From contig CANTUR010000656.1 in the NCBI GenBank assembly GCA_947683625.1, positions 186,001-250,000 of the forward strand: 64,000 nucleotides of DNA, read 5' to 3'. Below the pieces are notes generated by a model. That model searched no databases. It was given only the letters and a program-made list of their open reading frames with translations, and was not told the DNA's origin. The stretch is from Mallotus nudiflorus (Eukaryota > Streptophyta > Magnoliopsida > Malpighiales > Euphorbiaceae). Made by a program: the position numbers and the translations under genes. The first letter of the stretch is position 1. Each line of letters starts with the position of its first letter. Below, piece after piece: positions 10,660 through 21,540 of the stretch.

Positions 10660-11972
10660 GGGGTGGCATGTTTCACTGATTTGGGAAAGCTTTATTTTTG
10701 GTGTTTGGGTTTGGATTTGATTTCTCAAGGTTTGTGATTTTTCTTATGTTTATGAGGTTTTGAATTTCATGTTTAAGGTGCATGCAAGAGATAATGAAGT
10801 GGCCAACAACTTGGTGAAATTTGCAATAACTATTGGCATAAGAACCAAAGAGATTTGGGTTTGGTAATCTAGAGGGGGTTAAGGGTCTAAAGAGGCCTTT
10901 TTTGGATTAAACAGTTTAGGACTTTAGACAAGGGCTAGTTAAATTTTGAGAATCTCCTGGGTTGTTGAATAGCATGAACTCCCATAACTCGACTAGAATT
11001 TTTTTGTTGTATGCCCCTAGTTGGGTAGTTTCTTGCTCTGATGCTTTTAGCCATCTTTTTTTTCTCACTTTTAATCTCCTCAACTTGCAACCCATCATCA
11101 TAAAGGTCTACAAATGTCTTAAGGTTCATCATTTGTAACCTCTCAACTATATTAGGTGATACATTTTGAATAATCATCCTAACCTAATCCTTTTCAACCA
11201 ATTTGTTCTTCATCAATCCTACCTTATTAAAAAATTTAGTCAACAAATTTAAGAATGACTTATTAGGCTTCTACTTAGTCAATTCTAAATCCCTGATGGA
11301 CACTTCAAGCCTAGTATTGTAGTCATATTGCTTCAGAAAAGTGGTGCACAATTCTCTCCAATCTGCTCGAATAGGCTTCTCTAACCTATGATACTAATTG
11401 ACAGCCATACCCTCCAAGGATAATACAAACAACTTGGTAACAATGAACAAAGGAGCCTTAGTGGTGCTTATATTAATAGTGTGTTGACTAAGGTGGATCC
11501 TTGGGTCTCCAGTACCATCAAACTTCTATAGTTGTGGCATCTTAAACTTATTAGGCAGCTTATCCTCTTTAAATTGCATCACATCATTAAAGTTAAATGA
11601 GTATCCAATGCCTTTTCATCTCATCAATTATTCCATTTTGGACATTTTTTGAGTCAGTGCCTTTATATGCTTGGATTCTAGCTCTTGAACTAGCTTAAGT
11701 GGTTCCCTTTTTGCCTTTTTAACCGTGTAACTCTCAAAATCCTCCAATTTCATTTCCATAGCAGGTATATTCCTAGCAGCATTGTTATTATTAGCAGGTG
11801 GTGCACCCATAATAAGTGGATTGATCGTAATGAGAGGTTCAGTAGCAGCAGGTGGTGGCATCATTCTAGCTTGAGCTTGTCTTAGTTCATCTTGCAACTT
11901 TGCTCTTATGTCATCCATCAATACTCCTTTGACATCCTTTAGAGTCCAGTTTCCTCCCTCTTGTTGTTCCAT
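10660..11972 (-). pseudogene. Tat gag (broken)
   Basis: The start is best placed at ATG 11972, giving MEQQEGGNWTLKDVK. A proline- and asparagine-rich segment (PPPAATEPLI, NNNNAA) follows, then a frame-shifted capsid part with ADWRELCTTFLKQYDYNTRLE, MIIQNVSPNIVERL and KTFVDLYDDGLQVEEI (10935-11177). This order of blocks is that of Tat/Athila gag. Reading is interrupted several times. Gag would form the virus-like particle. Confidence 0.82.
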
Positions 11973-12892
11973 TTATTCTACTTGTTTAGCCTATACAGTT
12001 TTAAGTTAGAGTGGATTAATGGGACTCCTTTCCAGTCTACTAAGGATCTCTTTTACAATTGATTGCAAGCTTGAATCGATTCTTAGTAGTCTACCACCTT
12101 TCTGACTCCAAACAAAGGAAGACCCAGATGAATCTATGATGGATGAAAAACAAAGTGTTAGTGTGATGCATGTATCCATGTATGCATGATGCACGTGCCA
12201 TACAACAAGTAGCAAGTCAAGTAACAAGTCAAGCGTATATACATCCTTCCAACATTATTCCTCTTACACACGTATTCAATGGCAAGTCTCTTTTACCAGG
12301 ATTTTTGGTCCTAGCCTTAATATTAAAGGGGGATATCAAGAACCGATGCACATGCCAAATCTCTTAAAGTAGTAAAAGCATAGAAACAACATTTCTAAGT
12401 ATAAAAGATTAGCCCAATCTTTATTAACACAAATGGACTTCTAAAGTATGGGTTTGGGCTTGTATAGATAGAAATACCACATGGCAACATTCATAAGCAA
12501 TTTGGGTAATCCTAAGGGAAGTTACTAAGCGACTATATGAGTTGAGTTTAATGAAAAAGGTGAAGGTTCCCTTAGCAAGATGCCCTCCTTTAAGATTTGA
12601 GTTATAGCCCAAGGTCAGAGGGGCCCAGCATTCTTTACAAACTTGAGAGAAGACTACCCCCCCTTTAGGACTTGGGTTATAGACTCTGGTTAAATGAGCT
12701 CGATAATCTCCCTCAAACCGAGTTAAGGCTAAAAGTGATGGTTAGCAAATTTACAATCCCATGAAGCTAGTGGAATCATGGAACCATAAACTAATGCCAT
12801 CGGTTAATAAGGACATGCAGAATGAATGCAAGAATAAAATAATAATTAATAAAATAACTCTAAATAACACAAGTAGAATTAGTATCTCTTAT
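11973..12892. other. Tat 5' leader, no gene
   Basis: This is the untranslated stretch between the primer-binding site and the gag start on the minus strand, about 0.9 kb. I see no domain. On the plus strand CCCTCCTTTAAGATTTGAG (12584) and CCCCCTTTAGGACTTGG (12658) form a loose direct repeat about 75 bp apart with the shared TTATAGcCC/ACTC continuation. Confidence 0.6.
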
Positions 12893-12910
12893 CCCCAATA
12901 AAGTTGCCAC
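12893..12910 (-). other. primer-binding site of Tat element
   Basis: On the minus strand GTGGCAACTTTATTGGGG directly follows the LTR. Intact Tat elements have a GTGGCGACTCCACTGGGG-like tRNA-complementary site in this place. The differences are mostly C-to-T/G-to-A decay. It fixes the inner LTR border at 12911. Confidence 0.8.
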
Positions 12911-15013
12911 TGTAAATGGTGGGGTTTAGTATGTGCCCAAGATTTTAGTAAACATGACATTATTTGAGCCCAAGACTCTAGAGAACACAATAACCACTGT
13001 CATAAAAACATGGCGTGGAGATAAGGAGTTGCCACCTAGGGTAATAACTAGGACAAATAAAAAAATGGTGGTACTCAATTCTCTAAAAGAAAGTCGACAC
13101 CACAACTAGGAGGTTCTGGATATAGAATACCAACTTTCTTAAGTCTTGTGTTCACTTAGAATTACTTTGTGAATTACTATCTTACCTCTATTTACATGCA
13201 ATTTCATATAAAACCTTATTAAAATAATCAACTCTAGGCAAACTAGTAATGAAAAATACATGTAAACAATGCATTCATTTAAGTTCATATTCCCTAAGTT
13301 AGTCTACTCTACATTGATTTTAATTAAGTGGGCTAAATCTACATATTTTAATTTACAAGTGAGCTAAAGACTAATGGGCCTAATTCCTATTCAATTTTAA
13401 TTACGCGAACCTAAATCTATTTATTTTAATTCTAAAATGAGCCTAAATCTACAAATTATGAAGTATTTAAAATTAGTGAGCCCAGTTCTACATATTTTAT
13501 TTCTAAAGTGATCTTAAATCTACAAATTATGGAAAAGGCTTTAATTAAATGGGCTAAGTCCAAATTAATTAAATTAAACCAGGTGTGCCTATGTCTAAAT
13601 TAACTAAATGGGCCTAATGTTATATCTATCCTAAATCTAATTAATTATGGGCCTAAAGATGCATTTTTATTAATTAAAAAAAATCTAAATTTATTTAAAT
13701 GGGTTAGAGCCTAACATGGGCTTAGGGCCCAAAACATATAAACAATACCAAAACAAACAAACAAGCCCAAAAAACAAAAAAAAAAAGTAAAAAAATTCAC
13801 ATAAAAGATCAAATAATCAATTTATTTCTTCTAAAAAAATCCTAATTTAATTAAATTGAATTTAAACAAACAAATAAAATAAAATAATCAATCAAGCAAC
13901 CTAATTCTATCCACTTAAATCTAATTTAATATTAATTAAAATAATCCAATGATTTCTATAGCCATTAATTTTAATTAATTACCTAATTGAAACCTTAATT
14001 TTAGTAACAAATTAATTAAAATAAAACAACACAATCCAATATACATGATTTCATTATTCCCACTATTGGGGCTTTTACAACAATCTACTGAAAATAATAA
14101 GAAAAGAACAATTAATACAATCCCACAAATAAAAAAACAAAACAAAATCAAAACAATAATAAACAACTAAATAGAAAACACCTAGGAACTATATTTAGCT
14201 ACAGAGTTCAATCCATGGCATTCCATGGACCTTCATGGGTTTTGTTCACCTAATAAGATCATCATGTAATCCCCTCCATAATCACCAACACAAAAGAATA
14301 AACAATGATTAGAAAATAAAATAATAATAATAAAAATTAAATAAACTTGAAATTTAATAAAACCAAAAAATAATAAAATAAGGTAGGAAAGAAGATGATG
14401 ATTATGGATGCAATATGGGTTGGCCCCTTAGACTAGTAAAAATCATCGTTGTTTTTTAAATAGGATTTTAAAAAAAACTTTGTTATTCTTCTTCTCAAAA
14501 GTCTAGCTAAAAACATATCCTACTATGACTTTCCTTTCTTAAAGTATTGATTTTAAAAGGACTTTAATTTCTTGAAAATTTAGATAAATATTATTTGACC
14601 AATCAAAATTTAGGAAACCAAATTTTATTTACTAAAATAAAATAAAATAATCAGATGGAACATGTCTAATTCCTACCAGAATTGTGTAAATTGGATCAGA
14701 ATTATATAATTCTGATCGAAATTACAGATTTCTGATCGAAATTCTATAATTCCAATCGAAATTATAGAATTATGATCTTTATTTTTTAACTTTTAATTAT
14801 AAAAAAACCCCTTACAGAATTTAGACTTTTCAATTTGGTCCTAAAAAATATTACAATTAAGTCCTCAAAAAAACCACTTAAACTCTTTTCAAAAATGCAT
14901 TTAGAATTTTGAGGTTTCAAACTTCAAGTGTTGAAGACCTATTTATAACATTTTTCATCATTGGAGTCCTTTATTGCATCCACACTTCATCATCCCAAAA
15001 TTGGGTGTTTATA
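12911..15013 (-). repeat. 5' LTR of Tat element
   Basis: About 2.1 kb long. It aligns block by block with the solo LTRs at 15688-17852 and 30645-34292: the CAAGATTTTAG...CTCTAGAGAACACA block, a CCCACTATTGGGGCT block (14058), a TCCATGGCATTCCATGGA dyad (14211), and the conserved outer end AAAATTGGGTGTTTATA. In its own (minus) orientation it starts TATAAACACCCAATTTT. It carries palindrome array 4 in U3. Its outer end abuts Copia-A coding sequence. Confidence 0.87.
14668..14783. repeat. 20-bp-period palindrome array in LTR U3 (array 4)
   Basis: Six units start at 14668, 14688, 14708, 14728, 14748 and 14768, exactly 20 bp apart. Examples are AATTCTGATCGAAATT (14708) and AATTCCAATCGAAATT (14748). 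Consensus AATTCYRATCGAAATT. The array lies 230-345 bp inside the U3 end of the LTR. Confidence 0.9.
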
Positions 15014-15687
15014 GTAAGGCAGTGGGATGATACATAAACTAACAAAGTTTATTAACAGCAAATGTTATATCTGGCCTTATGAAAGTAGCATATTAGAAGG
15101 CTCCTATAATTTGGCAATACTTGGCACAATCTTCTATGCTTAAAGAAGTACCATTAGTTTTTTAAAGAGGAAGGGAAGACGCCATCGGAGCGGAACAACC
15201 ATTAACATGCAGCATAGAGTGTCCATTAAGAAAATCACGAAGATATTTAGTTTGATAGAGAGTATTACCTTTAGAAGAGGTGGATGAGAGCATGGTATTC
15301 ATCACTTGTTGCAGTACACCATTTAGGATGTTTCATGGCTTGGATAATTGTTTAAGGTTTAAATATTGGGGTAGTATAAGAAGGAGAGGTAGATAGATGA
15401 GCCTATCATTTTTGTAGAAGGTCGAAGTACCATGGGGTGGGTGCATAGTGGAGTGATAGTGAGTAAGGGTGTAGTTCGGGTTGGTTCAACTTGATAAGGA
15501 TGTTAGTTGGGATAAGTGATGAGGTTAATTATGAGATTAAGGCCAAGAGGGGATGAGGTACTATTGTTTGTTGATAAGAAAGAAATAGGAATAGTTTCAT
15601 ATGAGGTTTAAGTGGCTATTGGTAGGGAGGGATATGGACAATATTATTAGGGTAAGGATAGAATTCTAGGAGATAAGGAAGATGTAG
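15014..15687 (-). pseudogene. Copia-A linker and RT C-terminal remnant
   Basis: On the minus strand, MKHPKWCTATSDEYHALI (the usual MKDPKWR.AM.EEY.AL start of the copia RT region) lies near 15310-15330. It is followed at once by LYQTKYLRDFLNGHSM and IEDCAKYCQIIGAFQYAT, which belong to the far end of RT, and by FAVNKLC. The YVDD core is absent, so some 200 codons were deleted between them. The sequence is cut on the left by the Tat LTR and on the right by the solo LTR. Confidence 0.8.
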
Positions 15688-17852
15688 TGTAGACAGCGGG
15701 GTTTAGAGCGCACCTAAGATTTTAGCAACCATGACACTATTTAGGCTTAAGGCCCTAGAGAACACACTAACCATTGTCGTAAAGACATAGTGTGGAGATG
15801 AGGAGTCGCCACCCAGGGTAATAACTGGGACAAATCATTTTGGTGGTACTTTATTCTCTAAAAGAAAGTTAGCTCCACAACCAGGAGATTCTAGGAATGG
15901 AATACTAACTTCTATGAGTCTTGTGTTCATTTAGAATTACTTTATGAATTACTATTTTATTCTCTATTTACATGCAATTTTATTTAAACCCTAATTGAAC
16001 ATCCATCTAACCTAAAAAAAGGCAACAGGTCATAAAATTGCATGTAAAAAATGCATACAAATGGCAACATCCCTAATTCTAAACTAGGTTAATTTTATTA
16101 ATTAAAATTAGCTAATTCTACATATTTTTATTTACAAGTGAATTGGGAAAAGAAAGACCTACATTTTTAATTAATTTTGGTAAACTTAAGTCTAATTATT
16201 TTAATTTAATTAAAGGAATAGTCCTGAGCCTACCATATTTCAAAGGAAAAATTAAATTAATAAGTGGGCCTAAGTCTAACTTGATTTTAAATTAAGTGAT
16301 GTGATCCTAAATCTACTTATTTTAGAAGAAATGAAATTAATGGGCTGAACTAAGTCTAAATTAATTGAGTTAACCTAAAAATGGGCCTAAGTCTAAATTA
16401 ATCTAATGGGCCTAATTGATTTTAATTAATTAACCTAAAAACCTTTTTTTTAGCCTATTTATTAAGTGATTTTAATCCTAACATGGGCTTAGGGCCCTAT
16501 GTGATTTTCTAAAAAACAAACCCTAAATCAATTTACATGCAACCCTAAATTAATCTACACCCATCATTGATTTTAATTGATTTTTACCTAATTGAACCTA
16601 AATTACTAATCAATTTTAGTGCAGAGAATATAAAATTCTACAATTCCCACTATTGGGGCTATTATAAACAATTGTACATAAATTAAAATCAAATTAATTA
16701 CCACCTAAAATGAAAGAAAATTAAAAGAACGCATAAATCATAATTCGTAAATCCTATGAGGGTTTTACAGATCTTAATCCATGGCATTCCATGGATTCTT
16801 CCAATGGTCACTACCCAAAATCACATATCTCCAACCTCATCTCTAGAGTACCACAGAACAATAATCAAAACAAAGAAAATAAAAAAATTAATCAGTAATG
16901 AATCAAATAAAAAATAAAACAAAGAAATCAAATCAAAATAAAAGAGGAAAAAAGAATAGTAGAAGATGTTGTGCAAATGTTGTTTGAATGCCCTCGGATT
17001 GGGATTGTCACCATTTTGAGATTGGCTCCATTTTTTTTTATTCTATGGACTTTAAAAGCAAAGAACAATTTTTTTTTTTTGCAATAGCTAATTAGGGTTT
17101 TTATTCTCTCTAGTTTTTTTTTTCACAACTCTTTTTCTCTAGGGTTTTCTCTCAACCTTTTTTTTTCCACAAACTCTCTCTGCCTCTCTCCCTCTAGCTA
17201 GCCAATCCCTTCACAGTCTCCCCTTTTGGCTTTTAAAGCTAGACCTAACCACTTCAATTCTTGTGATCACACAAGGAGGTTGCGTGATAATTAGAAGCGA
17301 GATCATGAGTCTTTCAGTCTGCATTTTATTTTTTAAATTTTCAAAATTAAGATAGTGAGATGATAAGTGATAGGATTTCAAAAAAAATTAAAGACCCAAA
17401 CACAGACATTTGGTGTCATAGAGCAATGAAAAAATTGAAAAATGACAAGATCAATGTAAAAAAACATGTAAAAATCACTTTTTAGCGAAAATTAGCATTT
17501 TAGAATGCCAATTTTCACCCCATAATGTTGACTAACATTAAAAAATGTCGGTTGGCATTATGTAATGCCGATCGGCATTACATAATGTCAATTAGCATTA
17601 AATGCCAGCCAACCAAAATTTTCATCAATTCTTTTCTTTTTTCTTTTTTTTTACAAAAAGGTTCTTGAAAGTTTCTAATTTCTGTAATCAAATCCCTAAA
17701 AAACCAATTTTGTAATTAAATCCATAAAATGTTGTAATTTAGTCCTTTAAATCTTGAAACTCAACACTATAGGTCAATTCTCAATTAGATTTTCATCATA
17801 GGGGCTTTCATCACATGCATGCCTAATTGCATCCTGAAATTGGGTGCTTACA
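15688..17852 (-). repeat. solo LTR of Tat element inside Copia-A
   Basis: It begins TGTAGACAGCGGGG on the plus strand and ends GGGTGCTTACA, with no internal element sequence. It shares the conserved blocks of the 12911-15013 LTR but is clearly diverged. The flanks are TGTAG (15683-15687) and GGTAG (17853-17857), a five-base target duplication with one mismatch. Copia-A coding sequence resumes on both sides. A solo LTR of this kind results from LTR-LTR recombination. Confidence 0.87.
17504..17600. repeat. 20-bp-period palindrome array in LTR U3 (array 5)
   Basis: Units start at 17504 (half-degraded), 17524, 17544, 17564 and 17584, exactly 20 bp apart: AATGTTGACTAACATT, AATGTCGGTTGGCATT, AATGCCGATCGGCATT and AATGTCAATTAGCATT. 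Compared with the sister LTRs both arms have changed together (AATT..AATT to AATG..CATT) while spacing and central CGATCG are kept. Confidence 0.92.
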
Positions 17853-18129
17853 GGTAGGTATGGGTGTGGTTTCAATACTTGAATTGGGATTAGGTTTAGA
17901 ATAAGAAATTAAAGAAAGAAAAGAGACAATAGTATATGATTGGCAAGATATATGTGATGTGGCGGGTCCTAGATAAACACAAGGTGTTGTTCTAAAATTG
18001 AACTTATGTTTGCGATAAGGACACAATAATTGAAACATACTACAACCAAAAATACATAAAGAATTATAATTAAAATGATGACCAAAAAGAAAAAGATAAA
18101 CAAATTATCCATGAAGAACATTATTAATT
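17853..18129 (-). pseudogene. Copia-A integrase C-terminal remnant
   Basis: The minus strand reads FGHHFNYNSLCIFGCSMF, then YRKHKFNFRTTPCVYLGP. This is the standard end of a copia integrase (LRVFGC...YRKHKF.FRT.PCVFLGY). It continues the integrase reading from 27405-27560 across the Copia-B insertion and is itself cut on the left by the solo LTR. It is short and has a frameshift. Confidence 0.85.
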
Positions 18130-19452
18130 TATTGACCTTAGCAATAATCAATCTTAATTTTGATCTTAACAACTAAATTTTGATCATTTAATTTGTTTGT
18201 TTAAGTGTGTATAAGATAGGACTCTATTGGAAGTTAAAATGAAATATGAATATCTTGGGTTGATTCAACCTTTGAGATTTAAAGAGGCTTTTGATATCTT
18301 TAGAGCTCTATAATTAGAAAATTATCTTCTTCACATTTAAAGTAGACATCTGGAGCTTTTTGAATTGTTCTTACTTATCAAAATCTGAGTTCATTTAGGT
18401 ATGTAAATATTAAGTCAAAGTTAGTATATATAGCTGTCATTTTAGATTGCATAACTCTTAGTATTTCAGTAATATCTTAAGCTACAGAGGTTCCATTGAG
18501 GTGATTAAAAATTATATGGAAAGCTAAGTCAAATATCTAAAACTTTTATGAAAAAATTATAGGCAAATTTGAACGTCTCAAATAGAAAATCACAGTTTCA
18601 ACTCGTGCGCCACTCTTTTACAGTAGTTTGCCATTTTAGATTGCACAACTCTTAGTATTTCAGCAATATCTTGAGCTACAAAAGTCCAATTAAGGTGATT
18701 AAAAATGATTTAGAAAGCTAAGTCAAATATCTAAAATATAAAAAAAATTTTAGGCAAATTCAAATGTCTCTAGTAGCCAATCATGGTTTTAACCTGTGTA
18801 CAGCAGTCTAACAGCATTACTTTCAATAATTCAAAATTATAAATGTTGGATTCAAAATATAGATGTTGGACATATTATTTACACCTCAAACAATTATATT
18901 TGTTAGTGTTTATCTATATAAACACCTCTAGAGCTAAATGGAAGTTAAGACATTTTTACTTATTATCATTCTCTATCTTAACATTCATTAAAGTTCTCAA
19001 ATTCTCAAATATTCACTCATTATTTATAACTCTTGTGAGAGTTGGTTGTGTGTTAGAAATATAACTTCACCTCATCTTAAATCTTGGGATAGATTAGTGG
19101 GGAAGTGAGATTTATTTCTAAAGGAATTGGTTTAAGTATTGTCCATTAAAACACTTAGGATTTAGTTTTTTTAGTGAGCCTTGGAAACTCATGTTGTAAA
19201 GTCATAAGAGTGAGCCATAAAGCTCTTGTGCAATCTCAATCTTATGAATAGGATTATAAGTGATTAAAAATCCTAACTTTGGGATAAGTTAGGTGGATAC
19301 ATAGGATTATTATTGAATCTAAACTCCTTAAATCGTTGTGTTATTCATTCTTCCTTCTCAACATTCTTTCAATTCTAGCCAAGAATTATTTTTAATTCTA
19401 ACTTTTATTTAATAGCTCTATTTACTCCCTCCCCCCTCTAAGGCTTTTTTAA
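18130..19452 (+). repeat. 5' LTR of Copia-B
   Basis: It starts TATTGACC (TGTTGACC in the 3' copy) and ends just before the primer site. It contains two tandem copies of a unit of about 191 bp starting near 18433 and 18624, each with CATTTTAGATTGCA and CTTAGTATTTCAG. The 3' LTR has three, which explains its extra length. A TATATAAACACCT motif (18911) is the probable TATA box. Confidence 0.9.
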
Positions 19453-19453
19453 T

Positions 19454-19465
19454 TGGTATCAAAGC
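19454..19465 (+). other. primer-binding site of Copia-B
   Basis: TGGTATCAAAGC, complementary to the 3' end of initiator methionine tRNA apart from one base (usual TGGTATCAGAGC), directly after the 5' LTR. Standard for plant copia elements. Confidence 0.88.
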
Positions 19466-19489
19466 TTGAATTCTAGGAACTTTATCGCT

Positions 19490-20500
19490 AGAATACAAGA
19501 TCATAGGGAGTGAATCACAAAATATTTCTTCACTTAGACCATTCTTTGATGGTAGTGACTATCCTCATTGGAAGTTCAAAATGGAGCTATACCTTGATTA
19601 TGATTCCATCAAAATTTGGGATATTGTCCTAAAAGGTTTGGAACCACCTACAACTACCATTGATGGTGTGGTAAGTACTGTAGTAAGGATTCAATGGAAT
19701 AACAAGCAAAAGAAAGAAAATCATAAAAATAAGAAGGCGATGATCACTCAGTGTCTTCTATATGATAAGGGAAGAAAGAGGCAAGCTTCAACATTGCATG
19801 TCATCTAAAAAAATGTGGAAGACATTGGAAAATCATTATAAAGGCAATGTGGAAGTTAGAAGCACATGTATGAATATACACTTTTCAAGATAAAGCCTCA
19901 TGAGTCAATCATGGAAATGACAAATTGACTCAATGCTCTTATCACGACCCTTAAGAAACTTGGAAAGCATTTCTCCAACGAAGAAGTAAACAATAAGATT
20001 CTAATAATCCTACCTAAGAAGGATTAGGAATCTTAGGTTACTTCAATTGAGGAAGCTCAAGACCTCTCAAGTCTCTCTACCAACATGCTTATCAAAAAGC
20101 TCTTAATACATAAGCAAACAATTAAGCAAAGAGGTGAAGAGCAAGAAGAAAAAGAAGAGAAGAAGAAGATCATTTCCCTGAAAACTTCACAAAATGATAG
20201 TGAAGAAGAAAATGGTGAAGTTTCTAGTGATGAAGATGATGAAATTTCCATGTTCACTAAAAACTTCAGGAAGTTCTTGAAAAAGAAACATTCATCAAGA
20301 ATAAGAGACTTTAACAAGAAGTATGAAGGAGAAGGTAAAAAGAAACTAAATACATTACTTACTATGAATGCAAGAAATCATGTCACATCCAAAGTGAGTG
20401 TCCCAAACTCAAAAACAAGAGCAAAGGAACAAAAGAGAAAAGGAGGGCTTATAAGGCAACTTAGGATGACTCCTCTGAATTAGAAATGGAAGAGGAATAA
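19490..20500 (+). pseudogene. Copia-B gag (broken)
   Basis: It starts near 19500 with a FDGSDYPHWKFKMELYL block (usual F.G.NY..WK..M...L), then NNKQKKENHKNKKAMITQCL (19700) in the open piece 19581-19808. The reading jumps frame through the capsid part to a lysine/glutamate-rich segment (20085-20350) and a zinc knuckle at about 20363-20400, ECKKSCHIQSECP, which has three of the usual Cys/His ligands and a CKKSCH spacing. A tail rich in acidic residues follows at 20525-20725. Two or more frameshifts and stops. Confidence 0.82.
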
Positions 20501-21540
20501 TAAGAAGTAGCCAACCTTTATTTCATGGCTCTTAAAAGTGAAAAAGAGGAACCATCTATATCCAATTCTTCCTGTGATGATGATTATTATGATGATGATG
20601 ATGATATTAAAAGCTATATGGGAAGGAAACTCTTGCTTAAATGCAAAAACTTATTATCTAAGAAGAAGCATTATAAGCATGAGTTATGTAACCTAACCAA
20701 GGAATTTGAAAAATTTTTAAATTAATTTTCTAATCTTGTTAAATCAAATGATAAATTGTCTAATGATTTGAAAACTTCATTTTCCTTGGAAGATCAACTT
20801 AAGAAAGCAAATGATGAAAATCAAAAGCTTTCAAAAGAATTTTTAAATTTATAAAATTCCATTGAGAAATTCATGAAGGGAAAGAATCTTTGAATAATAT
20901 TCTTGACTCTAAAAAATTCCATGGAGATATACATGGAATTGGATATACCAATGGAATAACTTCCTCATCGTCGTCACATATTAATTTTGTTAAAGCCTCA
21001 AATAATTCTACTCCTTCTACCTTAAAACAAAATGAGACTTAAGCTTTCAAAGCTAAAAGATCTCATGTCTCAAACACATAAGAAAAGTCTTATAAGACTC
21101 AACCTTATATAACATAAAGAGGTAAGCATCATGCTAAGAAAACACAACCTAAACATGCTTACATATACACTAGACATAATCCTCATAAGCATATTACACA
21201 ACATAATGTACCTAAACATGTTGCACAAACCTATCAAAATACACATTGTCATTGCCAATGCATGTCTCACAATATAACTCAAAAGAACTTTAGGAGACAC
21301 ATACCACAACATCAATAAAGTCATGCTTCACATATTAGGAATGCATATCCTCTTAGGAGAAATAAGTTTGCAAATGTTGAATGCTCATAGTGCATGATTA
21401 AGGGACATACCAATAATGTGTGCTTCTATAGAAGAATGCACATGAACTTGCTTCTTACAGACTATCTTGAAACTAACCAAACAAGACCAATAAAGGTTTA
21501 GGTTTAAAAGAATGCTTAAATTATATTGTGTAGGTGTGCT
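20501..21540 (+). other. Copia-B gag-pol spacer
   Basis: Mostly broken coding sequence. There is a coiled-coil-like, charged stretch (20640-20900, with KEFEKFLN and similar heptads) and a histidine-rich stretch (21120-21310, repeated HAKH/HNPHKH-type residues) that are common in Sirevirus gag C-termini. No complete domain. Confidence 0.55.

Larger units (their letters stand above)
1..15013 (-). mobile_element. Ty3/gypsy retrotransposon, Tat lineage (partial)
   Basis: The minus strand reads 5' LTR (12911-15013), primer-binding site, gag, protease, RT/RNase H, a second archaeal-type RNase H, and integrase (ending at 5614). The extra RNase H between the RT module and integrase, and a long region after integrase with an ORF on the opposite strand, are marks of the Tat group (Ogre, Grande, Retand). 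All coding parts carry stops and frameshifts, so the copy is dead. No 3' LTR is seen by position 1; the element must continue to the left. Its right boundary is the ATA at 15011-15013, where the sequence switches to Copia-A coding sequence. This 15-kb part is about as long as typical complete Tat elements, before counting the missing LTR. Confidence 0.88.
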